Source: Streptomyces sp. Isolate_45 (GTDB lineage: Bacteria; Actinomycetota; Actinomycetes; Streptomycetales; Streptomycetaceae). From it: a stretch of 40,643 bases of DNA. The position numbers and the translations under genes are program-made. The stretch covers positions 1 through 40,643 of the forward strand of contig NZ_JANFAK020000076.1 of NCBI RefSeq assembly GCF_024721315.2. The letters run 5' to 3'. The notes below the pieces were generated by a model, which saw only the letters and a list, made by a program, of their open reading frames with translations, was not told the origin of the DNA and did no database searches. Positions 23,071 to 31,370 of this stretch are shown in pieces (positions within the stretch are counted from its first letter, which is position 1; each line of letters opens with the position of its first letter).

Positions 23071-23370
23071 TCAGGTCCGCTGCGCGAGGTCGAGGGCCTC
23101 GACGGCCCTCTTGGCCTCGGCCAGGCCCGAGCCCGTGATGCCGCGGTAGGCCTTGATGGCCGAAACGGTGCGGCCGTCGCGCATCAGGGCGCGCACCTCG
23201 TCCAGCCCGGCCGGCTCCGGCTCCTCGATGCCGAGGTGGTCCAGGACCAGCCCGAGCCGGCGCTCCAGCCGGTCGACCTTGTCCTCCAGGGCCCTGGACC
23301 GCAGCGTCGCGGTCGAGGTGATCCACCCGGCGGTGGCCAGTACGGCGAGCAGCACGAAGAGCGTGTTCAT
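23071..23370 (-). CDS. membrane-anchored protein with ribosomal L7/L12 C-terminal-like domain
   Basis: A 99-residue protein: membrane helix MNTLFVLLAVLATAGWITS, a coiled-coil stretch (RALEDKVDRLERRLGLVLDH), then DEVRALMRDGRTVSAIKAYR and GSGLAEAKRAVEALD. The last part matches the bL12 C-terminal domain, in which IKxVRxxTGLGLKEAKxxV is the translation-factor-binding surface. Anchoring this domain to the membrane is odd; it may recruit ribosomes or factors, or it may have diverged to another role. The start overlaps the stop of the beta-lactamase-fold gene as ATGA, so it is third in a coupled operon. Confidence 0.8.
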   Translation of the reverse strand: MNTLFVLLAVLATAGWITSTATLRSRALEDKVDRLERRLGLVLDHLGIEEPEPAGLDEVRALMRDGRTVSAIKAYRGITGSGLAEAKRAVEALDLAQRT

Positions 23371-24212
23371 TCGGGTCCCCCAGGAATCAGGCCGTGATCC
23401 TGAAGGTATTCCAGCTGCGCCCGTACGGACCACTCCGCGGCCGGCCAGAGGGACCGGTCCACGTCCGCGTAGACCCGGGCGACGACCGCTTCGGGGGTGA
23501 CGAAGCCGTCCTCCACGGCCGTCTCGACCTGTGCGAGCCGGTGGGCGCGGTGGGCCAGGTAGTACTCGACGGCGCCCTGCGCGTCCTCCAGGACCGGCCC
23601 GTGGCCCGGCAGCACCGTGTGCACGCCGTCGTCGACGGTGAGGGAGCGCAACCGGCGCAGGGAGTCCAGGTAGTCGCCGAGGCGGCCGTCGGGGTGGGCG
23701 ACGACGGTGGTGCCGCGGCCCAGGATCGTGTCACCGGTCAGGACGGCCCGGTCGGCGGGCAGGTGGAAGCAGAGCGAGTCGGAGGTGTGTCCGGGGGTGG
23801 CCACGACCCGCATCTCCAGGCCGCCCGTGCGGATCACGTTCCCCGCGGCCAGTCCCTCGTCACCCAGGCGCAGGGCCGGGTCCAGGGCGCGGACCTTCGT
23901 ACGGGTGAGCTCGGCGAAGCGGCCCGCGCCCTCGGCATGGTCCGGGTGGCCGTGCGTGAGCAGGGTCAGCGCGATCCGCTTGCCGGCCTGCTCGGCGGCG
24001 GCGATGACGGCCTTCAGGTGGGCCTCGTCGAGGGGGCCGGGGTCGATGACGACGGCCAGCTCGGAGTCCGGTTCGCTGACGAGCCAGGTGTTGGTGCCGT
24101 CCAGGGTCATCGCGGAGGCGTTGGGGGCCAGGACGTTGACGGCACGGGCGGTCGCCCGCCCCGAGGAGACCACTCCGCGGGGCTGGCCGGGCAGGGCCGC
24201 TGCATCGGTCAT
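23367..24212 (-). CDS. metallo-beta-lactamase-fold hydrolase
   Basis: A 281-residue MBL-fold enzyme. Metal ligands are visible: LTHGHPDHAEG (HxHxDH), RVVATPGHTSDSLCF (His), AVLTGDTILGRG (Asp) and VLPGHGPVLED (His). A C-terminal winged-helix-like tail (AEWSVRAQLEYLQDHGLI) matches the LACTB2-type family (Rv3677c in the same mycobacterial context), some members of which are endoribonucleases and others glyoxalase II-like. The substrate is unknown. The ATG at 24212 overlaps the NUDIX stop as ATGA and the TGA overlaps the next ATG, giving a three-gene translationally coupled operon. Confidence 0.88.
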   Translation of the reverse strand: MTDAAALPGQPRGVVSSGRATARAVNVLAPNASAMTLDGTNTWLVSEPDSELAVVIDPGPLDEAHLKAVIAAAEQAGKRIALTLLTHGHPDHAEGAGRFAELTRTKVRALDPALRLGDEGLAAGNVIRTGGLEMRVVATPGHTSDSLCFHLPADRAVLTGDTILGRGTTVVAHPDGRLGDYLDSLRRLRSLTVDDGVHTVLPGHGPVLEDAQGAVEYYLAHRAHRLAQVETAVEDGFVTPEAVVARVYADVDRSLWPAAEWSVRAQLEYLQDHGLIPGGPE

Positions 24213-25123
24213 GCGGGGCCTCCCGGGCGGCCGGAGCGGACGCGCTTGGTGAACTCGTCGTGGCCCGGCCAGCTGAGCACCAGCTCGCCGTCCTCCAGGG
24301 TGGCCCTGGCCACGATGGCGGTCAGGTCCTGCGCGGCGGCGCCCGCGAGCGCCTCGGCGGCGCTCCCGTACGGCTCCAGCGACCGCAGCGTGGCGATGGT
24401 GGGCGGCATCATCAGCAACTCGCCCTTGTCGTACCCGTCGGCCGCGACGGCGGGAGCGATCCAGACGGTCCGGTCGGCCTCGGTGGAGGCGTTGCGCGTG
24501 CGCTGCCCCTCCGGGAGGGCGGCGACGAAGAACCACGTGTCGTAGCGGCGGGGCTCGAACTCCGGGGTGATCCAACGGGCCCAGGCACCGAGCAGGTCGG
24601 AGCGCAGCAACAGGCCGCGCCGGTCGAGGAACTCGGCGAAGGACAGCTCCCGGCCCACGAGGGCCTGCCGGTCGGCCTCCCAGTCGTCCCCGGTGGTGTC
24701 ACCGACGACGGTGTCGGCGGTCCGCCCCGCGAGCAGGACCCCGGCCTCCTCGAAGGTCTCCCGGACGGCTCCACACACGATGGCCTGCGCGGAGGCGGCG
24801 TCGGTGCCGAGGCGCGCGGCCCACGCGTCCTGGTCGGGGCCGGCCCAGCCGATGCGGTGGTCCTCGTCGCGGGGGTCGACCCCGCCGCCCGGGTAGGCGT
24901 ACGCACCGCCGGCGAAGGCCATGGAGGAGCGGCGGCGCAGCATGTGCACGGCGGGTCCGGCGGGGGTGTCGCGCAGCAGCATCACCGTGGCGGCGCGTCT
25001 GGGCGCGACCGGGGTGAGCGAACCGTCCGCGAGCGCGCGGATGCGGTCGGGCCACTCCGGGGGGTACCACTGGCCCCCGGCGGGCTGACTGGGCGACGAC
25101 TGACCGTGCTGACCGTTCGGCAT
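24209..25123 (-). CDS. NUDIX hydrolase (NUDT7/NUDT19-like)
   Basis: A 304-residue protein. A Nudix-type segment is split by an insertion: GGAYAYPGGGVDPRDEDHR, then a spacer of about 35 residues, then VCGAVRETFEEAGVLLAG with the REUxEExG helix intact. The long insertion inside the box and the C-terminal helical extension are features of NUDT19/RP2-like members that cleave CoA derivatives. The ATG at 25123 is 6 nt after a TAGCAT box and has no Shine-Dalgarno, so it is a leaderless start. It is first in the NUDIX, MBL, L7/L12-like operon. Confidence 0.82.
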   Translation of the reverse strand: MPNGQHGQSSPSQPAGGQWYPPEWPDRIRALADGSLTPVAPRRAATVMLLRDTPAGPAVHMLRRRSSMAFAGGAYAYPGGGVDPRDEDHRIGWAGPDQDAWAARLGTDAASAQAIVCGAVRETFEEAGVLLAGRTADTVVGDTTGDDWEADRQALVGRELSFAEFLDRRGLLLRSDLLGAWARWITPEFEPRRYDTWFFVAALPEGQRTRNASTEADRTVWIAPAVAADGYDKGELLMMPPTIATLRSLEPYGSAAEALAGAAAQDLTAIVARATLEDGELVLSWPGHDEFTKRVRSGRPGGPA

Positions 25124-25129
25124 GGCCGG

Positions 25130-25135
25130 ATGCTA
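25130..25135 (-). promoter_or_regulatory. -10 box of leaderless NUDIX operon
   Basis: TAGCAT on the minus strand, 6 nt, then ATG at 25123. Confidence 0.5.
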
Positions 25136-25218
25136 CGACCATCCGGCCCGATGTTCGAGGGGCACCCGCTGTGACCTGCCCCGACGGCGGGCCCCGACGG
25201 GGCGTGCGGTCGGGGCGG

Positions 25219-25281
25219 TGCTCCGGACCGGTCCGGTCCGGAGCACCGGAAAGCGGAAGGGCCGCTGCCGGGGCAGCGGCC
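25219..25281 (-). terminator. double hairpin terminator of the ridA unit
   Basis: Hairpin 1 pairs 25219-25229 with 25235-25245 (11 bp, 5-nt loop). Hairpin 2 pairs 25260-25269 with 25272-25281 (up to 10 bp; a 4-nt loop with 9 bp is realistic). Both follow the ridA stop at 25292 on the minus strand. Confidence 0.7.
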
Positions 25282-25291
25282 GAAGTCCGCG

Positions 25292-25765
25292 TCAGGCTCC
25301 GGGGACCAGCTCGACCTGGATCTCGATCTCGACGGGGGCGTCGAGCGGGAGGACCGCCACGCCGACCGCGCTGCGGGCGTGGACGCCCTTCTCGCCGAGG
25401 ACGGCGCCCAGCAGCTCGCTCGCGCCGTTCAGCACGCCCGGCTGGGCGGTGAAGTCCGGTGCGGAGGCGATGAAGCCGACGACCTTGACGACGCGGGCGA
25501 TCTTGTCGAGGTCACCGACCACCGACTTGACGGCGGCCAGGGCGTTCAGCGCGCAGGTCGCGGCGAGCTCCTTGGCCTGCTCCGCGGACACCTCGGCGCC
25601 GACCTTGCCGGTCACCGGCAGGCTGCCCTTGACCATCGGCAGCTGGCCCGCGGTGAACACGTAGGAACCCGAGCGCACGGCCGGCTGGTAGGTGGCCAGC
25701 GGAGGGACGACCTCCGGCAGCGTCAGGCCGAGCTCGGCCAGCCTCGCGTCGACGACGCCGCTCAT
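25292..25765 (-). CDS. RidA-family enamine/imine deaminase
   Basis: A 157-residue member of the YjgF/YER057c/UK114 (RidA) family, which hydrolyses reactive enamines and imines released by PLP enzymes. Visible parts are VRSGSYVFTAGQLPMVKG, ALNALAAVKSVVGDLDKIARVVKV, and the C-terminal RSAVGVAVLPLDAPVEIEIQ with the strand and conserved Arg typical of the trimer interface. It is slightly longer than the 130-residue archetype, as in the mycobacterial Rv3678c type. The start overlaps the DUF4177 stop as ATGA. Confidence 0.88.
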   Translation of the reverse strand: MSGVVDARLAELGLTLPEVVPPLATYQPAVRSGSYVFTAGQLPMVKGSLPVTGKVGAEVSAEQAKELAATCALNALAAVKSVVGDLDKIARVVKVVGFIASAPDFTAQPGVLNGASELLGAVLGEKGVHARSAVGVAVLPLDAPVEIEIQVELVPGA

Positions 25766-25923
25766 GCCTTCTCCCGCTTGAGGTAGGCGACGAGCTGCTC
25801 GGGGTTGTTCGGGCCGGGCACGACCTGGACGAGCTCCCAGCCGTCCTCGCCCCAGGTGTCCAGGATCTGCTTGGTGGCGTGGACCAGCAGGGGGACCGTC
25901 GCGTATTCGAACTTCTTGGTCAT
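25762..25923 (-). CDS. DUF4177 small protein
   Basis: A 53-residue protein, MTKKFEYATVPLLVHATKQI continuing with LDTWGEDGWELVQVVPGPN and ending in AYLKREKA. The W-G-x-D-G-W-E-L-V core is the DUF4177 signature. It is easily missed because it is short. Its TGA overlaps the ridA ATG (ATGA), so translation is coupled, and a DUF4177-RidA pair is also what I recall in the mycobacterial locus. The ATG at 25923 lies 7 nt after TACGCT and has no Shine-Dalgarno, indicating a leaderless transcript. Function is unknown. Confidence 0.85.
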   Translation of the reverse strand: MTKKFEYATVPLLVHATKQILDTWGEDGWELVQVVPGPNNPEQLVAYLKREKA

Positions 25924-25930
25924 GGGGGCG

Positions 25931-25936
25931 AGCGTA
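25931..25936 (-). promoter_or_regulatory. -10 box of leaderless DUF4177-ridA unit
   Basis: TACGCT on the minus strand, 7 nt, then ATG at 25923. Confidence 0.5.
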
Positions 25937-25981
25937 ATGCCTGTCGTGCGGGCCTCATGCGCGGCCCGTGGACCGAGTCGT

Positions 25982-25987
25982 TAGGCT
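25982..25987 (+). promoter_or_regulatory. -10 box of near-leaderless ATPase operon
   Basis: TAGGCT, 8 nt, then GTG at 25996. It is the same hexamer as before nth and the penicillin-binding protein gene. Confidence 0.5.
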
Positions 25988-25995
25988 CGGACGCT

Positions 25996-26982
25996 GTGAG
26001 CAGGCTCCAGGTGGTCAGCGGCAAGGGCGGCACCGGCAAGACCACGGTCGCCGCGGCACTCGCGCTCGCCCTCGCACGCGAGGGCAGGCGGACACTTCTG
26101 GTGGAGGTCGAGGGCAGGCAGGGCATCGCACAGCTTTTCGGCGCGGAAGCGCTCCCCTACGAGGAGCGGAAGATCGCCGTCGCGCCCGGCGGGGGCGGGG
26201 GTGAGGTGTACGCGCTCGCCATCGACGCCGAACGGGCGCTGCTGGACTACCTCCAGATGTTCTACAAGCTCGGCTCGGCCGGCCGCGCGCTGAAGAAGCT
26301 CGGCGCGATCGACTTCGCGACGACCATCGCGCCCGGTCTGCGTGACGTCCTGCTGACCGGCAAGGCGTGCGAGGCCGTGCGGCGCAAGGACAAGGCCGGC
26401 AGATTCGTCTACGACCACGTGATCATGGACGCCCCGCCGACCGGGCGGATCACCCGCTTCCTGAACGTCAACGACGAGGTCGCGGGCCTCGCCCGGTTCG
26501 GGCCGATCCACAACCAGGCCCAGGCCGTCATGAAGGTGCTCAAGTCCCCCGAGACCGAGGTGCACCTGGTGACGCTGCTGGAGGAGATGCCCGTCCAGGA
26601 GACCGCGGACGGCATCGCGGAACTGCGGGAAGCGGGCCTTCCGGTGGGCCGCGTCGTCGTCAACATGGTGCGCCCGCACCATGTCGACGAGGACACCCTG
26701 CGCTCCGCGGCCGGCGAGCACCGGGCCGAGATCGCGCAGGCGCTGTCCCGGGCGGGCCTGGGCGGCGCCCGACGCGGCGGGCTGGCCGAACGGCTGGTGG
26801 ACCCGCTGCTCGCGCAGGCCGCGGAACACGCGGGCCGGGTGCGCCTGGAGCGGGAGCAACGCGCGACCCTGGCGGGGCTGGACCTGCCGACGTACGAACT
26901 CCCCCTGCTCGGCTCGGGGATGGAGCTGGCCGGGTTGTACGAGCTGGCCGCGGAGCTGCGCAAGCAGGCGGACGCCGAATGA
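25996..26982 (+). CDS. Get3/ArsA-like ATPase, subunit A
   Basis: A 328-residue SIMIBI ATPase. It starts MSRLQVVSGKGGTGKTTVAAALALALA with the deviant Walker A (GKGGTGKT), then LLVEVEGRQGIAQLFG and the switch region VIMDAPPTGRITRFLNV, ending ELPLLGSGMELAGLYELAAE. The A-loop-like Pro-Thr-Gly-Arg matches ArsA/Get3 proteins. The mycobacterial pair Rv3679-Rv3680 forms a Get3-like complex linked to stress tolerance. I chose GTG at 25996, 8 nt after TAGGCT; longer frames read through a region with no coding character. Its stop overlaps the next ATG (ATGA). Confidence 0.85.
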   Translation: MSRLQVVSGKGGTGKTTVAAALALALAREGRRTLLVEVEGRQGIAQLFGAEALPYEERKIAVAPGGGGGEVYALAIDAERALLDYLQMFYKLGSAGRALKKLGAIDFATTIAPGLRDVLLTGKACEAVRRKDKAGRFVYDHVIMDAPPTGRITRFLNVNDEVAGLARFGPIHNQAQAVMKVLKSPETEVHLVTLLEEMPVQETADGIAELREAGLPVGRVVVNMVRPHHVDEDTLRSAAGEHRAEIAQALSRAGLGGARRGGLAERLVDPLLAQAAEHAGRVRLEREQRATLAGLDLPTYELPLLGSGMELAGLYELAAELRKQADAE

Positions 26983-28217
26983 GCGAGGGTGTGGACACCA
27001 TGGGCCTGGACACGCCGCCGAGGCTGGCGGTCGACGCGCTGCTGGACGATCCGAGGATCCGGATCGTGGTGTGCTGCGGCTCGGGCGGCGTCGGCAAGAC
27101 CACCACGGCCGCGGCGCTCGGCGTACGGGCGGCCGAACGCGGCCGCAAGGCGGTCGTGCTGACCATCGATCCGGCCCGCAGGCTCGCCCAGTCGATGGGG
27201 ATCGACTCGCTGGACAACACCCCGCGCCGGGTCCCCCTGGAGGGGGGCGGGGGTACGGGCGAACTGCACGCCATGATGCTGGACATGAAGCGGACCTTCG
27301 ACGAGATCGTCGAGGCGCACGCGGACGGCGAGCGGGCGCGGGCGATCCTGGCGAACCCCTTCTACCAGTCCCTGTCGGCCGGTTTCGCGGGCACGCAGGA
27401 GTACATGGCGATGGAGAAGCTGGGCCAACTCCGGGCCCAGGACGACTGGGACCTGATCATCGTCGACACGCCGCCGAGCCGGTCGGCGCTGGACTTCCTC
27501 GACGCGCCGAAGCGCCTCGGGTCCTTCCTGGACGGGAAGTTCATCCGGGTGCTGATGGCTCCGGCCAAGGTCGGCGGCCGGGCCGGGATGAAGTTCCTCA
27601 ATGTCGGCATGTCGATGATGACGGGCACGCTGAGCAAGCTGATGGGCGCCTCGCTGCTGAAGGACGTCCAGACCTTCGTGGCCGCGATGGACACGATGTT
27701 CGGCGGGTTCCGCACCCGCGCGGACGCGACGTTCAAGCTGCTCCAGGCGCCCGGTACGGCCTTCCTCGTGGTCGCGGCGCCCGAACCGGACGCCCTGCGC
27801 GAGGCGGCGTACTTCGTCGAACGGCTGGCGGCGGAACGGATGCCGCTGGCCGGCCTGGTGCTGAACCGGGTCCACGGGAGCGGAGCCGGCCAACTCTCCG
27901 CGGAACGGGCCCTGGCCGCCGCAGAGAATCTTGAAGAGGGTGGCATTGTCGATCAGGAGTCCGGGAAAGCTGGACTTCGTGACGCCGCCGACGACGGCTC
28001 CCCCGACGTGGACGAGGTCACCGCAGGACTGCTGCGCCTGCACGCGGAACGGATGCAGGTGATCGCGCGTGAACGGCGCACACGCGATCGCTTCACCTCG
28101 CTGCACCCCGAAGTGGCGGTGACGGAAGTGACCGCCCTGCCCGGCGACGTGCACGACCTCGCCGGGCTACGGGCCATCGGAGAGTGCCTCTCGGCCGGGG
28201 TACCGGCCGGAGGATAG
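26979..28217 (+). CDS. Get3/ArsA-like ATPase, subunit B
   Basis: A 412-residue partner of the preceding ATPase. The P-loop is VVCCGSGGVGKTTTAAALGV, followed by VVLTIDPARRLAQSMGI (switch I), LDMKRTFDEIVEAH, VDTPPSRSALDFLDAPKRL (switch II), and a hydrophobic Met-rich segment KFLNVGMSMMTGTLSKLMG, which in Get3-like proteins forms part of the client-binding surface. The C-terminal LVVAAPEPDALREAAYFVERL and FTSLHPEVAVTEVTALPGDV are also typical. The two likely act as a heterodimer in handling a membrane or metal-containing client; the client is unknown. Coupled to subunit A by ATGA. It converges on wblA. Confidence 0.87.
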   Translation: MSEGVDTMGLDTPPRLAVDALLDDPRIRIVVCCGSGGVGKTTTAAALGVRAAERGRKAVVLTIDPARRLAQSMGIDSLDNTPRRVPLEGGGGTGELHAMMLDMKRTFDEIVEAHADGERARAILANPFYQSLSAGFAGTQEYMAMEKLGQLRAQDDWDLIIVDTPPSRSALDFLDAPKRLGSFLDGKFIRVLMAPAKVGGRAGMKFLNVGMSMMTGTLSKLMGASLLKDVQTFVAAMDTMFGGFRTRADATFKLLQAPGTAFLVVAAPEPDALREAAYFVERLAAERMPLAGLVLNRVHGSGAGQLSAERALAAAENLEEGGIVDQESGKAGLRDAADDGSPDVDEVTAGLLRLHAERMQVIARERRTRDRFTSLHPEVAVTEVTALPGDVHDLAGLRAIGECLSAGVPAGG

Positions 28218-28257
28218 GCGTTCGCACGGTTCGCGTACGACGTGGTGCCCTGGTGAT

Positions 28258-28608
28258 CTACCCGGCCGCCGCGTACGTCTCGTACGGAACGTCGATCTCC
28301 GCTTCGACATCCATGGTGAGGATGCCCGTACTGCGTTCGTACTCGGTGCGGGCGGTTTCGAGCAGCCGTCGCCACGAGGTGACGGTGGGACGCCGGCGCA
28401 GCAGCGCGCGTCGTTCCCGCTCGGTCATTCCGCCCCACACTCCGAACTCGACACGATTGTCGAGCGCGTCGGCCAGGCACTCGGTCCGCACCGGACATCC
28501 GGTGCACACCGCCTTGGCCCTGTTCTGTGCCGCTCCTTGAACGAACAGTTCATCCGGATCGGTAGTGCGGCAGGCTGCCTGCGCACTCCAGTCGGTAACC
28601 CAGCCCAT
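28258..28608 (-). CDS. wblA: WhiB-like iron-sulfur regulator WblA
   Basis: A 116-residue Wbl protein with four cluster-binding Cys at 13, 35, 38 and 44 (AACRTTD and AVCTGCPVRTEC), the turn motif FGVWGGMTERERR and the basic DNA-binding stretch ALLRRRPTVTSWRRLL. It is the WblA/WhiB4 type, a pleiotropic regulator of sporulation and antibiotic production in Streptomyces and of redox response in mycobacteria (Rv3681c). I chose ATG at 28608 (MGWVTDWSAQ), the usual start in this family; an in-frame ATG at about 28665 would add 19 residues without known homology. It lies opposite the penicillin-binding protein gene across about 400 nt of regulatory DNA. Confidence 0.93.
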   Translation of the reverse strand: MGWVTDWSAQAACRTTDPDELFVQGAAQNRAKAVCTGCPVRTECLADALDNRVEFGVWGGMTERERRALLRRRPTVTSWRRLLETARTEYERSTGILTMDVEAEIDVPYETYAAAG

Positions 28609-29004
28609 CCCGGCGCCGTCCTCTCCCGAATCGAGGCTCCCCCACGGCGGTAGCGGCATATTCACCGCTGCCAGTTGAGGACGTTACGGAAGGTGGGCAC
28701 AGTGCAACACCCCCGACGGGCCCAATCTTGAATGGTCCGAACGGACTATGGGTAAGCGGCAGATCACCCGACGGAGTGATCCGGCGACATGCCCGACCAT
28801 TCCGGCGATTCGGGTGAAATCGGGGGCTGCCGGTAAGCGGCCGACAGAGCGAAGGGCGAGATTCGGACATGTGTCCACCCCATTCGGGAAGGGTGAAAAA
28901 CAAGCCGAGGGGTTGATGTCGCACCACACTGCTGTGACAGTTGGGGTCAGCTTAGGCCAAGGCATTCGCGTGTGTCCGGTGAATGAGAACGTAGGCTGCC
29001 CTCC
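28609..29004. promoter_or_regulatory. wblA / penicillin-binding protein divergent regulatory region
   Basis: 396 nt without a gene. For wblA, TTGCAC (28707-28702) and TAACGT (28686-28681), 15 nt apart, could form a promoter with a leader of about 65 nt. Upstream lie an inverted repeat GTCCG-AA-CGGAC (28735-28746), the 10-bp direct repeat GGTAAGCGGC at 28751-28760 and 28832-28841, and an inverted repeat GATCAC-N8-GTGATC (28762-28781). On the plus strand, TAGGCT at 28992-28997 is 7 nt from the ATG of the penicillin-binding protein gene, a leaderless arrangement. Several developmental regulators are known to act on wblA, but I cannot assign these repeats to any of them. Confidence 0.5.
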
Positions 29005-31356
29005 ATGGGTAAGAAGCGCTCGGGCGGCGGGCTCACGGGGCCACAGCAGGCCGCCAAGTTCCTCGGGGTGTCCGTTCTCTCCGGAGTCGTACTGGCCGGC
29101 ATCGCGATCCCGGGCGCCGGCGCGCTGGGACTCGCGGCCAAGGGCACGGTAGAGGGATTCGACGAGATCCCGGCCAATCTCAAAACGCCTCCGTTGAGTC
29201 AGCGCACCACGATTCTGGACGCGGAAGGTGGCCTGATCGCCACCGTCTATTCACGTGACCGGCAGGTCGTCCCCCTGACGGCCATCTCCCCGTACATGCA
29301 GAAGGCGATCGTCGCCATCGAGGACTCGCGCTTCTACGAACACGGCGCGGTCGACCTCAAGGGCATCCTGCGCGCGGTGAACCGCAACGCGCAGGAGGGC
29401 GGCGCCGCGCAGGGCGCGTCGACGCTGACACAGCAGTACGTGAAGAACGTCTTCGTCGAGGAGGCCGGCGACGACGAGACGAAGGTGCGCGAGGCACAGG
29501 AGAAGAGCCTCGGCCGCAAGATCCGCGAGCTCAAGTACTCGATCCAGGTCGAGGAGGAGCTCGGGAAGAAGAAGATCCTCGAGAACTACCTCAACATCAC
29601 CTACTTCGGCCAGCAGGCCTACGGGATCGAATCGGCGGCGCAGCGCTACTTCAGCAAGCCCGCCAAGGACCTCACCATGGACGAGTCGGCGCTGCTGGCC
29701 GGCCTGGTGCAGTCGCCGAGCCGGTACGACCCCGTCAACGACACGCAGGAGGCGATGAAGCGCCGCAACACCGTCCTCCAGCGGATGGCCGACATGAAGG
29801 ACATCTCGCAGGCGGAGGCGGAGGAGGCGAAGAAGAAGCCGGTCCAACTGAAGGTGACCCGGCCGAAGAACGGCTGCATCACGGCGGTCAAGGGCGCGGG
29901 CTTCTTCTGCGACTACGTGCGCAACACCTTCCTGTCGGACCCGGTGTTCGGCAAGACCCGCGAGGACCGGGCCAAGATCTGGAACCAGGGCGGCCTGACC
30001 GTCCGCACGACGCTGGACCCGCAGTCCCAGGAGTCGGCGAACGCCTCCATCAAGGACCACGTCAACGAGGACGACTCGATCGCCACGGCCGTGACCATGA
30101 TCCAGCCGGGCACCGGCCGGGTCCTGGCCATGGGGCAGTCCAAGCCCTACGGCTTCGGGAAGAACGAGACGCAGATCAACTACTCCGTCGACAAGCGGAT
30201 GGGCGGCTCCAACTTCGGCTTCCAGGTCGGTTCCACGTTCAAGCCGTTCATCGCGGCCGCGGCGATCGAGCAGGGCATGGCGCCGACCAAGGTCTACTCC
30301 GCGCCCAACAAGATCGACTATCCGAGCCCGATCCCCAAGTGTGACGGCAGCCAGTGGGTCAACCTGCCGGAGGGCAAGAAGAAGCTCGCGACGGCCGAGA
30401 ACGAGACCGAGGACGAGGTCGGTCCCTACGCGCTGCGGACGGCGATGGAGAAGTCCATCAACACCTACTTCGTGCAGATGATCGGCGAGATCGGGCTCTG
30501 CCCGGTGGCCGAGATGACGCAGAAGCTCGGCGTGATCCCGGCCGACGGCTCCAAGCTGCCCGAGGCCCCCTCCATCGCGCTCGGCTCCGCGGAACTGTCC
30601 CCGCTGACGATGGCCAACGCGTACGCGACCTTCGCCAACCGGGGCACCTACTGCACGCCGATCGCCCTTGAGTCGATCACCGACGCCCACGGCAAGGCCC
30701 TCGCGGTGCCGAAGACCAAGTGCGAGCGGGCGATGTCCCAGGACACCGCCGACACGATCAACACCCTGCTGCGCGGCGTGGTCGACTCCGGTACGGGTGA
30801 GAAGGCCGGCCTGAGCAACCGCGACAACGCGGGCAAGACCGGTACGACGGACTCCCGTTACAACGCCTGGTTCGTCGGCTACACCCCGAACATGTCCGGC
30901 GCGGTGTGGGTCGGCTCGGGCGGCGCGAAGAAGATCTCGATGGAGGACATCACCATCGGCGGGCGGTACTACCCGAAGGTCTTCGGTGGTGGCCTGCCCG
31001 GCCCGATCTGGCGGGACGCGGTCTCCGGCGCCCTGTCCGGGCGCGAGGCCCCCGACTTCGCCACCGTCAGCATCCCGGAACCGCAGCTCCCGAGCACCGG
31101 CAACGGCAACAACGGCGGCCGGGGCAACGGCACCGGGACCGGCAGCCCGACCCCGCCGACCCCGAACAGGCCCGGAAAGCCGAACAAGCCCGGCGGTGAC
31201 GGCAAGCCCGGCGACAGCCGGCCCGGCGGCGTGACGGCCGCAGGGGCCACCGGCGGCGCGGGCGCCACGGACGGCGGCACCGGCGACTCCCCCAAGCCCC
31301 CGTTCGGCGGGATCACCGGGGAGCCCGGCCTGATCGGCGGCCGGGAGGAACAGTAG
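29005..31356 (+). CDS. class A penicillin-binding protein (PonA2-like)
   Basis: A 783-residue bifunctional peptidoglycan synthase. Residues 1-45 are a cytosolic tail and one membrane helix (LGVSVLSGVVLAGIAIPGAG). Glycosyltransferase family 51 follows: AIVAIEDSRFYEHGAVDLKG (catalytic Glu), GASTLTQQYVKNVF, RKIRELKYSIQVEEEL and NYLNITYFGQQAYGIESAA. The transpeptidase domain has SxxK in VGSTFKPFIAAAAI, SxN in MEKSINTYFVQ and KTGTT in NAGKTGTTDSRYNAW. The last 110 residues are Pro/Gly/Asn-rich and probably wall-spanning; no PASTA repeat is evident, unlike some mycobacterial PonA2 proteins. The start codon is 7 nt after TAGGCT, hence a leaderless start. Confidence 0.93.
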   Translation: MGKKRSGGGLTGPQQAAKFLGVSVLSGVVLAGIAIPGAGALGLAAKGTVEGFDEIPANLKTPPLSQRTTILDAEGGLIATVYSRDRQVVPLTAISPYMQKAIVAIEDSRFYEHGAVDLKGILRAVNRNAQEGGAAQGASTLTQQYVKNVFVEEAGDDETKVREAQEKSLGRKIRELKYSIQVEEELGKKKILENYLNITYFGQQAYGIESAAQRYFSKPAKDLTMDESALLAGLVQSPSRYDPVNDTQEAMKRRNTVLQRMADMKDISQAEAEEAKKKPVQLKVTRPKNGCITAVKGAGFFCDYVRNTFLSDPVFGKTREDRAKIWNQGGLTVRTTLDPQSQESANASIKDHVNEDDSIATAVTMIQPGTGRVLAMGQSKPYGFGKNETQINYSVDKRMGGSNFGFQVGSTFKPFIAAAAIEQGMAPTKVYSAPNKIDYPSPIPKCDGSQWVNLPEGKKKLATAENETEDEVGPYALRTAMEKSINTYFVQMIGEIGLCPVAEMTQKLGVIPADGSKLPEAPSIALGSAELSPLTMANAYATFANRGTYCTPIALESITDAHGKALAVPKTKCERAMSQDTADTINTLLRGVVDSGTGEKAGLSNRDNAGKTGTTDSRYNAWFVGYTPNMSGAVWVGSGGAKKISMEDITIGGRYYPKVFGGGLPGPIWRDAVSGALSGREAPDFATVSIPEPQLPSTGNGNNGGRGNGTGTGSPTPPTPNRPGKPNKPGGDGKPGDSRPGGVTAAGATGGAGATDGGTGDSPKPPFGGITGEPGLIGGREEQ

Positions 31357-31370
31357 GACCCGTAGTACGA

